A DNA stretch of 64,000 nucleotides from Cynocephalus volans. Its lineage: Eukaryota > Chordata > Mammalia > Dermoptera > Cynocephalidae. A model generated the notes under the pieces. That model ran no database searches. It saw only the letters and a program-made list of their open reading frames with translations, and was not told the origin of the DNA. Every line of letters begins with the position of its first letter. Within the stretch, counting starts at the first letter, position 1. The DNA lies in contig NC_084474.1 of NCBI RefSeq assembly GCF_027409185.1, positions 11,091,382 to 11,155,381 of the forward strand, in the 5' to 3' direction. The position numbers and the translations under genes were made by a program. Below, piece by piece: positions 1-11,235 of the stretch.

Positions 1-185
1 TTAAAATCGGAGTAAAGTCCTCAGAAGAGTATTGCCTTGGGAATGGGACTGTTGGGTCCTACACAAAAGGCTATTCTAGACTCTACCTAACTAAACTTAA
101 AAGCAAGTCTTGGAAAAGTCCAACTGGTTATAAGCAATTGCAGAAGTAAGTCCAACACTATTTAAAGAAATACAACAAAATCCAG
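1..185. other. Unassigned sequence at window start
   Basis: No gene or clear repeat is seen. The stretch is AT-rich and leads directly into an old L1 fragment, so it may be more of the same element. Confidence 0.3.
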
Positions 186-560
186 CACCCAACATCACTC
201 ACAATGGCCAATAATCGCTAACATCAAATCAAAATTTACCAGGCATAAAGGATCAGAGAAATATGATCTATAACTAGGAGATAAATTAAGAACAGTTTCA
301 GAAATGGCCGAGATGATGGGATTAGCAGATGAGAATGTTAAAATACTATTATAAATATGTTTCTTATGCTCAAGAATATATAGGGAAATGTGAATATAAT
401 TTTGTGAGAAAGGGAAGATATAAAAAGAGTCACTCATATAGAACTTCTGGAGATAAAAAACACGACATCTGAAATAAAAATATACTGGATACGTATGAAG
501 GATACTGTTGTGATACTTTCTTAGTGTATCATTCTAATCATTAATTATAAGTCTTTGTTC
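186..560 (+). mobile_element. Old L1/HAL1 5'-region fragment
   Basis: The sequence follows the order of words seen in the ORF1-proximal part of old mammalian L1M/HAL1 elements: a 'taacatcaaatcaaaa' start, 'ccaggca', 'atatgatctataactagga', then 'cagaaatggccgagatga' and a 'tgttaaaa...attataaat' stretch. It is heavily diverged and has no open frame. The same module occurs at about 47,880-48,300 in this window. The boundaries are approximate. Confidence 0.6.
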
Positions 561-2430
561 ATAAAGAAAAAGCTCTCCAGTGAGTCAACAAACTGAGAAA
601 ACACATTGTTAGTGATATTTTTAAGCTGAAATGTTCATGGCATTTCAATGCCATGAGACCTAGACATGCTCCGATTTCACAGACACTGGTTCTAAGGACA
701 GCTGAGGCACACTTGACTGTGCATATAAGAATCCATGAGCTTAATTAAAGTTATCATGTGAATAAGAGTGTCCATTAGACAAGAAGAATTTGGTCTTGGC
801 AAGTAATATTTGCATCAATTTGCTTAATTAGACCAGTACTTTTAAAACAATTTGTAAAGCACAGGATTAAAGGGCTGAATTTCAAAGGATTTAGCAGAAG
901 CCACAATCATGGTTTCAAACAAATCATCTGCAAGAAATTGTAGGCTGAAAATAGCAATTAGCGGCCCACAGAAAGAAATTTAATGGAGACCATTTCTATC
1001 AATTGAATAACCATATATAATATGGTTTGGCTTGAATCACTGATAACCAAACCTTCACCAAATTTTTCAGAGCGGAAACAATCTGCTTGTCTTGTTTATT
1101 TCAGAACCAGACTTCAACTAAAAATTAATGCCAGGTGCAAAAATAATCTGTGTCATTTTGGCTTTGCAGGAAGAGCAACAGAGGAGTCAGGGTTCGTAAA
1201 GAGGTCAGTCCTAGCCTCAACTCTCCATACTCATATTTTTAAAAAGTAAACACTATCCCTACATACATAGAATTGGTCTGTGGATACTGAGTTAGTAACT
1301 CTTTTTCAGTTAAAACTATAATTCTAAAGTCCATTGAAAATGTATTTTGTTTATTCCAAAACAAATAGCTTAAGCAGTAGCCCTGTCCATTCCTCTTCCT
1401 AAAAAAGAAAAGAAATTTAGGGAAAAATTCCATGGAGAAGGTAATTTTTTTAAATCTTAGTTTAAAGTAAAGAATAGTCTTTTGTTTATGCCAAAACTTG
1501 TTTCAGGGGCATTCAGAGCACAGGTGACCAGCCTTGCTGTTATCTGGTAGCTTCTTCCCCAAAGTTCCTCTTGATCAATTTTTTAGGGTTTTGCTAATTT
1601 ACATCACTGATGTTTACAGAACTCTGAGATTTTCCAAAATCCTTATGTCTCTTGTGATTCAGACATGAGTGAAAGTGTTAGTAAGTTATAATGCATTTCC
1701 ACTCTTAAAATAATGTACGTATTCCCATCATCTCCTATTGTTGTCTCTATTTCCTGTCCCCCAGATAAGAGACCTACTGAGTAGGAATTCCAGACACTGG
1801 TACAGAAATTCCCTTCTTCCATGTGTAAAGTGTAAAACAGAATAACTATCAATACAATGAGGAACCTTAAATCAAAACTGAAACCTCAGCTAATGTCTCC
1901 CAAAGAGAAGATCGGGACTTGGACCTTACAGATAACTACCATTTTCCAAAGCTATTAATTGAATTCTTGGGGAATATTCTTTGTGCCTACCTAGGCTTAT
2001 GTGGGCTCCTGCTGGTGTTATTTGGGGGGGAGTTGGGGGGAGTAATCTTTCTCATCGTTAGTCCTAGTGAATATCCCACCCTTCTGCTGCCCGGATGCTC
2101 TTGGTCCAAACAAGGACCTACAGGATATGTACTATTACTCATTTTGAATACAATTTTCCAGGCAAATAATTATGAGGTACAGTCGCATTCATTAACAGCA
2201 TCAAAATGTCAGATAGTAAAAGGCACCTAAGATCATATTTTAAAATACATGTACATTTCACATCTTGGCCGAACATCTCCACTTGAGTAAGTGATGGGCA
2301 CTTTAAACTCACTAAGCCCCATTCCACCCCTGGATCCGCACACCACCGCTGCACCTCTGCTCCTCCAGTTCTCCCGTCTGGGAAATGCATTTCCATGATT
2401 CCAAAACTTCAGCGTGGTCTCGTGTCCTCT
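561..2430. other. Intergenic/intronic DNA, no gene seen
   Basis: AT-rich single-copy-like sequence. The longest open frames are about 100 codons, with no recognisable domain and no convincing splice context. A G-run lies near 2,025-2,040. Confidence 0.5.
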
Positions 2431-2918
2431 GTTAAACCTCTCACCCGTGTGCTGCAAATCCTGCCAGCTCTGCCTTCAACGTGCCACCCAGCCTCCCAGT
2501 CTCCTCTGAGTCTGAACCCACTGCCTGCAGAGCCACACCAGGCTCTCCCACCCTTTCCTTGGGTTCCCGTTTGTTCAGCGGTCACAATCTCAGTCCAGCC
2601 TTCCCTGGCACAGTGTCTGCAACTGCAGCCCCTGCCCCTCCTCTAACCTCCTCTGGAACTCTAGCCTGGTCTCAAGCAATGACATCCCACGACAGGTCCT
2701 ACAGGGGCTGCTATTGTCCTCATGGTGCTTACTGAGCACCACCTGTCCTCGTGTATTCTCATCTGTCTATTTATGCTCCGCCTTCTCCCACTAGCTGCAA
2801 GCTCCACAGAGCTGGGGCTTTGTTTTGCTCACTGCTCTATTCCAGCACCTAAAAAAACATCTGGCACATAGTAGCTGTTCAACCAATATTTGCTGAAAGG
2901 AAAATGCTGCCATGCCTG
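2430..2918 (+). mobile_element. L2 LINE 3' end
   Basis: The last 200 bases follow the L2 3' signature: 'cccactagctgcaagctcca', a 'gggctttgttttgctcactg' block, 'ccagcacct', then 'tggcacatagtagctgttca' and an 'aatatttgctgaa' terminus. Upstream sequence rich in C and T is compatible with the L2 ORF2 C-terminal region. L2 is an extinct CR1-clade retrotransposon, and this copy is a non-coding fossil. Confidence 0.75.
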
Positions 2919-3305
2919 TTTTAATTAGATAAAGAGGGTTCGTCCTGAAAACACATCCAGGACATGAGGTCTCAGGCTAATTTTTTCACTCTATGTTCTC
3001 ACCCCTGCCCACTGCTGTATCTATCTGTTAAAGCGTCTAAAGCACACACTGACTGGGCTGATTTTCAACAAAGTGATACCTAAATCTCAACCCAAAATTT
3101 TGGATTCAGATGCTAGTGTGTGGTGTGTGTTTGTATGTGGTACTTCTCACAGCAACTAGTAGTTTTCCTGTATTGACTGGACTCATGTAGTACCAAGGTG
3201 TTCTGATCACAGTGGACAGGGAAGAATGCTTTTCTTTCCAAAGCACGTTCCACATGACATCATTCTAAGGGTTTCTATGGGTCTTTTGTGAAAAAAAAAA
3301 AAAAA

Positions 3306-3337
3306 AGATCCATGATCTATGATCTATGATCTATGAT
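3306..3337. repeat. Heptamer tandem repeat (gatctat)n
   Basis: About four units of GATCTAT follow an A16-like run. They sit immediately in front of a hairpin MITE copy. Confidence 0.8.
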
Positions 3338-3412
3338 GGTATTTCAAAAAGTTCATGGAAAGATTTGTATTATCTTTTAATTCTATTTTTCCATGAACTA
3401 CGTTCGTATAAG
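3338..3412. mobile_element. Short hairpin MITE, copy 1 (mariner-like?)
   Basis: The left arm 'caaaaagttcatggaaa' and the right arm 'ttttccatgaact' are inverted complements around an AT-rich core, which predicts a stem-loop. A second copy with the same arms and core lies at 51,303-51,374. The arms resemble terminal inverted repeats of mariner-type non-autonomous DNA transposons as I remember them. The family name is not certain. Confidence 0.6.
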
Positions 3413-3639
3413 TTTGGGAAGTGGTAGGTCAATTATTTTCCATTGTAGGCTTCTCAGTTTAACTTGTCAATGCATCATGGAAATATATAGTTAAGAAGCT
3501 TCTCCAAAGGTTATCGTTCTGTAGAACATGCTTACAAATGCTAATTTAAGGTGCAGATCAGAAGACCAGCACATTTAATAGGAGCAGGGATTTTCAATCC
3601 TCCTTTCCAGCACACTCTCCTACACACCCCTGTGACTTT

Positions 3640-3870
3640 ACACAGAAATTCACTGAGAAGCTCAGAGAATAAGACTTTGTTCCATTCATGCATTTAGTAA
3701 CTACTGAACACTGCCATTTTTAAAATTAAATTTCATAAATAGGTACTGAGCCAACCACTTAACAAAACAGGTAAAAATCCCTACCCTCATGGTGTTTACA
3801 TTCTATGGGCAAGACATTCCTGAGCAAGTTAAATAAATAAAATATATAATGTTGAGCCCATGTGCCTGCC
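3640..3870 (+). mobile_element. Ancient interspersed repeat fragment
   Basis: It carries the mammal-wide signature 'aaaaatccctaccctcatgg', a 'gtttacattcta' block and an 'aagttaaataaataaa' tail. Related words occur at 44,410-44,530. I recognise the pattern but cannot name the family from memory. It runs into the TG-rich minisatellite. Confidence 0.5.
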
Positions 3871-3889
3871 AAGGAGAAGGTGATAGGAA

Positions 3890-4605
3890 ATATGTGTGTG
3901 TGTGCAAGTGTGTGTGGTGTGTGGTGTGTATTTGTGTGTGATATGCAGGTGCATGTGTGGTGTGTGGTGTGTGGTGTGTGGGGTAGGTAGTGTGCCTTGT
4001 GTGTGGTGTGTTTGTATGTAGTATGTGGGTGTGGGTGTGGCAGGTGTGTACGTGATGTGGGGGAGTGGGGTGTAGTGTGTATATGTGTGCATGTGTGTGT
4101 GGTGTATATGTGGAGGGGTGTGGTGTGTGTTTATGTGTAGTATGTGGGAGGTGAGGGGGGTGTGGACGTGGTGTATGAGTATGTGGTTTGTGTGTGTGTG
4201 GTGTGATGTGTGTGATGTATATGGTGTGTGTGGTGCATGTCATGTATGAGTATGTGGTGTGTATGGTGTGATGTGTGTAGTGTGTGTGATGTACAAGTAT
4301 GCAGTGTGCATGTGTGTGGTGTGATGTGTGTGGTGTGATGTGTGTTGTGTGTGTGGTGTATGAGTATGTGGCGTGTGTGTATGTGTGATGTGTGTGGTGT
4401 GATGTGTGTGGTGTGATGTGTGTCGTGTGTGTGGTGTATGAGTATGTGGCGTGTGTGTATGTGTGATGTGTGTGGTGTGGTGTGTGTGGTGTATGAGTAT
4501 ATGATGTGATGTGTGTGGTGTGTGTGGTGTGATGTGTGTCGTGCGTGTGGTGTATGAGTATGTGGCGTGTGTGTATGTGTGATGTGTGTGTGTGGTGTGG
4601 GCGTG
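3890..4605. repeat. TG-rich minisatellite with higher-order units
   Basis: About 0.7 kb consists almost only of T and G on the plus strand, built from tgtgtgg, tgatg and tgtatg words. A longer marker, 'tatgagtatgtggcg', recurs with starts at 4,359 and 4,437 (78 bp apart), with related copies at 4,492 and 4,553. The tract is thus a set of 55-78 bp units rather than a plain dinucleotide run. Long minus-strand open frames rich in His and Thr across it result from the composition and are not genes. Confidence 0.9.
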
Positions 4606-6460
4606 CATGAGCGTGCGGTTGTGGAAACTCCACGGAAGGCCGCAGGGAGGACGCGGCACCTGCACAACGACCTGAAGTCGGGAGGCGGCTCCAGGCAGAG
4701 GGGCCTGCGGAAGGCAGCAGGAGCCCACGGGCACACTTGGGAAATTGCTGGAGCGTGAGAGGAGAGAAGAGAACCAAGGGAGGGCGGTTGTGCAGGACCC
4801 CGTGACCTGGGTGCGACAGGCACCGCTGACAGGCTTCAGCAAAGAAACGTCAGGACGCGGCCTGCACTTCCACGGGGCTGCTCCGACTGCTGTGCTTAGG
4901 TCTCACTGAAGGGCACCCATGACACGCCGGGGAGAGGGTGTGGTGGCCGGGCCAGGTGGTCTGAAGGCAGCACTGACGGACACTGGAGTGTAAGAGAAGA
5001 GGACAGTGACGAGTAGCGCCCAAATTCTGGGCCTGAGAATCTGGCAGGATGGCACTGCCGCTTACTGACATAGAAAGAGCAGATGAGGGAGGCCTGTTAG
5101 AGGGAGAGGCGAGATAGCAGCTGCTCAGCTCTACACACGCCAACTTGAACACAGAGAATCTCTTGCAATTCAAACATAAATGTCAAGTCAGGAAACAGAA
5201 CACCAGTGACGGTTCCGTCTCCTCCGAACACCACATGCAAGGAAAGGGCCCGCCCCAGTCTTGCTCAGTCACTCCAGCTTCATGCCACGGATCTGCTGCA
5301 TGTAGAAGAATGACATGACCAAGACTCCATGTTAGAACAGTGCCTGGTGACAGTACAGAAGAGGTGCAGAAGCTCCATACAAGTGGCAAATGTTTATGGA
5401 CTAAGAATAGGAAGTTCTTAACATATGTAAATACATTCAGATTAAATTGTAGAAAGTCCTTTTAAAAGTCCTGATTTTATTTCCTTTCTTCCCACTCAGA
5501 TTTCCTCCTATTTAGCATTTCATGTCAATTCAGACAGTGACAAGTTGCCACAGAACTAACAGAGGAACTAACACACCAGTGATTTTGCTTGTGCTTCAGA
5601 GTTATTATTACCTCTTATGAGCATCTAAGTCCCTCTGTCCCTGCTGCACCTAAATGTCTCCTATGCCCCCAGTAATCAGCATCACTCAGAACGAAGATGA
5701 AGGGTTCTTTAATAGTAGAATTTGACTTGCCAAAATTTGACTTACATCCTACTATTGAGACCCATGTTTATACACAGAAGAATCCACCTACAAAAAAAAA
5801 AAATTGTGTTCCTTTCTCTCCCTTTAGAAAGAAAAAAGCATGTGTCACCAAGCAAAGGATAAATTTCATCCTTAAAATAAATATAAAATTCTAAATGGTT
5901 ACCCCAGACTAGTTTGTCCCTAGGAGTTCTCAATCCTAAGTAAAATAGTACTGCTTCACTACAACTTCACTTGGTCTTAAGGATTGCTGATAATAAAATG
6001 TATTAAAGAAATTAATAAGTATTTATTTTAGGGTGTTAAAACATGACAAAAACTCTATACTTGTAACAGTTAAGATTCATGATTGAAATAATTCATCTTT
6101 AGAAGAATTTTAACAAAAACCTCATAGTATCCTTACTCAACTCACAGAACAGCCTTCAACTTAAATCTATGTTTACAACACAATTTAACAAATATTACTT
6201 TATTTTTGTCCCCAAACTAACTTTGCAAAGAAAGGATTATAACTATTATCATTTTTTCAGAGACATTAGTAAGAACAGGAAGCAGTTTTCCACTTTATTT
6301 TCCCAAAGATTTAATTCCCTAAAAGAGCTCAAGACAATTCATACTTCATAAGTCTCAAAATGTAAAGCATCAAGAATCACAACACAGCCATGTGCCAGGG
6401 CAAAGCCCCGTGGGGAGGAAGGAGAGTTGCTGAAATACATTAGACTCACCCCAGCTGGTG
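4606..6460. other. No gene seen; GC-rich start then AT-rich
   Basis: The first 350 bases after the minisatellite are GC-rich with several CpGs, then the composition drops. There is no recognisable coding domain. A run of A lies near 5,790. Confidence 0.4.
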
Positions 6461-6469
6461 GCTTTAAAA

Positions 6470-6625
6470 GCAGAGCAAGTGAGCAGCTCAGCTCTCTTGC
6501 TCGGCCCGTTCTCACCATGTGACACCCTGCTTTGCTGTGAAGACTCAATACCCAGCAACAAGACTCTCACCAGATGTGTTCCTGGGACTTTGGACTTTCC
6601 AGCCTCCAAAACTGAATCAGAAAAA
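6470..6625 (+). mobile_element. MaLR-type LTR fragment
   Basis: The words 'caccatgtgacaccctgc', 'caagactctcaccagatgtg' and 'ggactttggactttccagcc' in this order match the 3' half of sense-orientation ERVL-MaLR LTRs of the MLT1/MST type. It is truncated on both sides. Confidence 0.6.
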
Positions 6626-8225
6626 GAAGAAATGATGGATGAGCTGAATCTTGAAGGCCAGATGGATGTGGACACATAGTGGAGAGAGAATGACAACCCA
6701 GAGCAGAGGACAATGAGAGAAGGCACAGAGTGAGGACATGCTGAAGGTTAAACATCAAGCTTTATTCTCTCTCTCTAGCATCTGAGATCTTCTTAGGAAG
6801 CCCTGAGAACCTTCTGAGTAATTTAGCAACTAACAAGAATTCAAAATTAAAATGTGTGATATTAAAGTACCTTGTTACAACTAAGCTTCACGTTCAGGAA
6901 ACAGAGGAACACTGCTTCATTGTTCACTGGCACCTGGGTTTGTCTTAAAAAGAAGTCGAGGCTGGTTACCGAAAAAAAAAAAATTGCTCTGTGGCTGGTA
7001 AGTCATTTGCAAGTCTACTTTAAGCACTGTATCATCGCATCATCTTCTAAGGGGTAGCAATGACCTTGGCACCCATATATGTGTTAGAGTAGATCAAACT
7101 CTAGAAAGACAGTAAGTGCTGATTTCCTGAGCTTAAAATCCTCAGTGGCAGACAGCCCCTAGCTCCAGTCAAGTGTATCCACTCTTGCAAGATGATAAAA
7201 CACTTTGAAAATGCCTGCCATTCAACTGTGCTCCCAAATCATTTTCTTTGCCCATTGATTCCTTGTTCAAACTTCTGGGGAAACTGATTTGAAAGAAGGT
7301 CAGTGTTTTAAAAGAGGGGTTGTATTTCTTCCGTGTTCTATTTAGGCTGTTTGAAGACAATAAAGAGCATGAGGAGGTTTTAACCTGTCTCCTTTTCACC
7401 AAAATCACTTTCAGTATGAAAATCACATATGACCTCAGACCCAAACCTATTTGTAAGTCTTTTGTATATGCCACTGGGAGAATAAGACCAGTAGACAGGC
7501 TCGGGGGCACCTCTGTACAAACAGAGACCACAATGGTGATTTCTGAGCATATAACTCTTGCCATCAGGCAACCCTGCAGAGCTGACTTTATCCTCTACAG
7601 ACACTGGCTGCAAGGTGTGAGCTGATCTGGAGGCTGCAGGAAGTCTTGTGCCGAAAGCCGGTGATGTTGGTTTTTTCTGTTGTTGTTGCTGATGTTTTGT
7701 TTCTCCAACTAGAATTTAAGGAGAGGTTGGCAGGAAGAGTAAAGGATATAGAGTGATTTTGTAATGACTTAATCAAGACCAAGTTCTGGGTCTGTGCTTA
7801 GGTCCCAGGAGCCCTGGCTGTCTGTCTCAATCAGAAGTAGTTTTGCTAAAGGCTTCTGACTTCCCTCTGGGAGCAGTGAACACAGGATAAGCCCATGTCT
7901 GGCAAAGAGCATACACCTGAGCCCAGAGCCACTCCTCAGATGGGAGCATCCCTGCTCCCTGGAATTTCTGCTTCTCAGACCCCCAGAATCCTGAACCCAG
8001 CATGCGAGAACTGTAAGGCATGCCTACTTGTACATTACTTTGATAAAAGTGAAAAAAATTAAAGTGTAATAATGTTTGTTATAAACCACAGAAAATGTAG
8101 AAAAATGTAAAGAAGGGTAGGGTCTGGGCGTGCCATGTCTGCAAACAGCAGCCTTCTTGGTAGTGTACGCAGCCTGTAGCTTATATAGGTTGCCTGAAGC
8201 GACCTTGGAGACAGCCCTTTCCCAT
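6626..8225. other. No gene seen
   Basis: Mixed composition. Open frames of 100-131 codons overlap on both strands around 7,170-7,625 but show no domain, no coherent splice sites and no similarity I can name. Confidence 0.4.
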
Positions 8226-8227
8226 GG

Positions 8228-8638
8228 ATGTTCATGTCTCTGATCTCGTGCTATTCCCAGTCTAGGCTCCAGACTGGTATGTGGGGTACCTTTGGAAAGT
8301 CCCAGGACACAGTAGCCAGGGTTCACATTGGCCAAGCTATCATGTCCATTTGCACCAAGCTGCAGAATAAGGAGCTTGTGATTGGGGCCCTACACAGGGC
8401 CAAGTTCAAATTCAAGATCCACATCTTAAAGTGGGGCTTTACTAAGTTTAATACGGAGGACTTTGAAGACATGGCCGCTCAGAAGAAGCTCATCCTGGAT
8501 GGCTTTGGGGTCAAATACATTCTTAGCCATGGCAACCTGGATAAGTGGCCGGCCCTGCACTCATGGGGGCTCTCCCCATGCTGCCCCCTCCCTACTCACG
8601 CCAACCAATAAACCCTACTTCCCATCAGAAAAAAAAAG
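8228..8638 (+). pseudogene. RPL10P: RPL10 processed pseudogene (3' part)
   Basis: A truncated retrocopy of the mRNA for 60S ribosomal protein L10 (uL16), a component of the large ribosomal subunit. The plus-strand frame reads '[20 protein letters not shown]', then [15 protein letters not shown] and a [15 protein letters not shown] block, and reaches DKWPALHS, the conserved L10 C-terminus. The lesions are a small in-frame deletion after KFKF, many substitutions, and a stop codon changed to TGG so that the frame runs into the 3' UTR. A 3' UTR with AATAAA at 8,607-8,612 and an A-tail at about 8,629-8,637 show that it came from a processed mRNA. There are no introns. The 5' part of the mRNA is missing. 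The functional gene lies elsewhere and this copy is very unlikely to be expressed as L10. Confidence 0.92.
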
Positions 8639-8639
8639 A

Positions 8640-9456
8640 ATCACCCCAAACTAGCAACCTCCCCCACCCCAAAAATCAAACTTTATTCTCACTGAAGGAT
8701 TTCGTCTAGTACTGTGATAATTTTCCCTATTATCCATTTAGCTTTGCCGCATGACCTCCTTCCTCTATTAACATATGCCCACTCGACATGAGAAAGAAAT
8801 GGAGATTCCACCTTCTTAAAGAGGAGAGAGAAGGTTCACTTTGTTTACTTGTTTCATTGATTAAAGAGGACAGCCTATGGGCCAAAGAGCAGAAATGAAA
8901 GGTACAACTGGATTCATGTTGCAGAGGACAAAGTCAACTCATGAAATTGTAAAAAATCACCCACTGTCACCAAGTATGACAGCTTTGTCCAACTAAGGAA
9001 AGGAAGCTTTGTCCAACTGAGGAAAACATGATCAAACAGACCATGTTTATGCAGTATAATCTCTTTTGTTTCCAGGAACATATATTACCAAAGCATTTGG
9101 TAATTTTGACCAGCTTCAGAAAATATTATTTATGCTCCTGAAAGATGATTCATTTCTTTTGATTTCCTCTGGCAACTGCCCATGTATCCCAACTAAGGCT
9201 GGTATATTTAGCAAATAATACAAAATACCCAGTTACATTTGAATTTCAGATAAACAAGAAATAATTTTAATATAAGAATATCCCAAATATTGCATGAAAT
9301 ATAAACTAAAAAAGTATTCATTATTTATCTGAAATTCAAATTTAACTGGGAGTCCTGTATTTGATCTGGCAATCATAATCCCAAAGTAACTGAAAAAGAA
9401 TATCAAGCAGGGATGTTAATTCCCTCACTCACTGACTGCACCATGGAGACCCTTAT
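8640..9456. other. No gene seen
   Basis: AT-rich sequence. A short inverted-repeat-like pair ('gaatttcagataaacaagaa' near 9,241 and a 'ttatttatctgaaattc' block near 9,322) could form a stem across 80 bases. Otherwise unremarkable. Confidence 0.4.
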
Positions 9457-9648
9457 CTGAGAAATCCTTTTTTCTTTTTTTTTTTTTTTTTGTGACCAGT
9501 AAGGGGATCGCAACCCTTGGTGTGGTGTTGCCCGCACTGCTCTCAGCCAGTGAGCGCACCGGCCATCCCTATATAGGAGGAGCGCCTCTGCACTCCCAGC
9601 GCCGCACTCTCCCGAGTGCGCCACAAGGTCGGCCCTGAGAAATCCTTT
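9457..9648 (-). mobile_element. CYN-type tRNA-derived SINE, full with TSD
   Basis: The SINE body lies at 9,471-9,634 on the minus strand and ends in a T-rich run on the plus strand (its A-tail). It is flanked by a perfect 14-bp duplication 'ctgagaaatccttt' at 9,457-9,470 and 9,635-9,648. In sense orientation it starts GGGCCGACC, has a tRNA A-box-like 'tggcgcactcgggagag', a 'cctatatagggatggccgg' linker, then a second tRNA-like unit ending at 'gggttgcgatccccttac'. Such elements are transcribed by RNA polymerase III and moved by LINE-1 machinery. The perfect duplication and low divergence suggest a recent insertion. The family fits dermopteran t-SINEs. Confidence 0.88.
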
Positions 9649-10019
9649 AATGAATTAGAAATACCCAGATCTACAGGCATTAGAGAAGATTTTACTCGTC
9701 CTGTTATCTCATACCGACCTTTTATTTTACCCTATTCTGGTGTCCCAAAAGAAGACCTTGGAGGCTGGAACTGCTTAGTGACCAGGGCCTGTTCTGTCTG
9801 CTGCACACCAAGAAGCCTCAATATCAAAGGGAGTGTTTCATTTCATAGGCAGACTCAGAGGCACTCACCCTAGGAACAATGCCATTTCCACATAGCCTAT
9901 GCAAAGGTTAAATTTCCTGTTATCCCCAGTGTATAGATCAGGAAAGTTAGCACAACTGCTGATATCACTATTTCTGAAATTCCACCATGTAACCACAACT
10001 TCATTTTCTTCCAGGTGAT

Positions 10020-11235
10020 TACTCACCTAGTGTGATTTGAATTTTTCTGATGACCACTGTTTTAACTTTCATCAGTACACGTTTCAGCTCCATTTCTTGA
10101 TTTTCCAGTGTTAGATTATTTCTATAGATTCCCAACCATGAAAGATCAGTAGGTTTGCACATTACAACTCCCCCATCTCATCTGCTTCCCCCCCTTCCTA
10201 ATTTTGATTAAATAAACCATTATTTTACATCACTGTTGCTTTTACATAGCTGTATATTTACATCTGTTATTTGATTTATGCGCTTCAGATATAGTCTTTC
10301 CTGCCCTCACTGTGGAGTCAGGGAGAGCTGGGGGTCCTTCCACCCCACCGCCTGCTCTGTGTTACTCCACATCCTGCATCGTTGAGCTGTGTGATGCTTA
10401 CACTCAGTCCTGCAACCAGAATCTCTGTGGATATTCATCCTTAATTCTGTTCTCAATCCTTCCTCTTTTTATCTCTTGTGCTAGACGTCTCCACCAAATA
10501 ATTCCAAGAAGGGTTCATCCCGTATTTCCTGAGTTTTCAAACAACTGAAAATATCTGTTGCCTTTATACTTGAATTGCACTTGAACTAAGCTCTGTGTAG
10601 AATTCTTTCCTTTCCTTCTTGACGTTTCTCCACCATCTTTGCATGTACAAGTTGCTGCTAAGTCTGAGGCCAACATGTTTTCTCTTCTATGTTGTTTTGT
10701 TTGCCTGTTTTCATTCAGAGTTCTGTCCCTGTCCTGTAGTATTGCCAGAACTTTTTTTTTTAATTTTAAGATTATTATTCTATTTTTTTATTTACTCATA
10801 TTTATGGGGTACAGAGTTGACTGTCAGTATTTGTGTACTATAGATAAACCAGGATATCTTAGAGGTCATTTTGTCCTTTTTCTTCGAGGACACAGGGTGC
10901 TATTTTAATCTGTAGACTCCGGTATTCTTTTATTTTAAGAAATTTTTCTCCTTTATTATGTCTTTGAGGTTTCCTGCTCTGTTCTTATTTTATTTTGTGT
11001 TTCTACTTAGACCACAGGTGCATTAATTGGAAGATAATATTCCTTAGCTCCTTTCACACATCTTTTTTCACACAAGGCTTCTCTTATTTTATTTTATATT
11101 TTCTACTTTTTGTTTTCCATTATCATTACTTTTCTCCACAGACACCTATACTATTCTATTTAATTTATATATACTTCTAATTAATTTTCCATAAGTTAAT
11201 TTATTTGTATATGTGTTTTAAATATATATATATAG
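10020..11235 (-). mobile_element. Degraded antisense L1 (ORF1 region)
   Basis: The plus strand reads like the complement of an old L1/HAL1 ORF1 region: 'gcctttatacttgaattgca', 'gtagaattctttcc', 'aagtctgaggccaacatg', then 'tcctttattatgtctttgag'. A patch at about 10,760-10,905 with 'atttatggggtacagagttg' looks like a separate, later L1 3'-UTR-type insertion. No open frame remains. Confidence 0.5.

Noticed and set aside
3803-4842. Minus-strand open frames of 200-324 codons rich in His and Thr
   Set aside because: They come from the T/G-only minisatellite read on the other strand; all three frames are open because the tract contains no stop words.
7169-7625. Overlapping 101-131 codon frames as a gene
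   Set aside because: Frames on both strands overlap, with neither domain nor splice signals.
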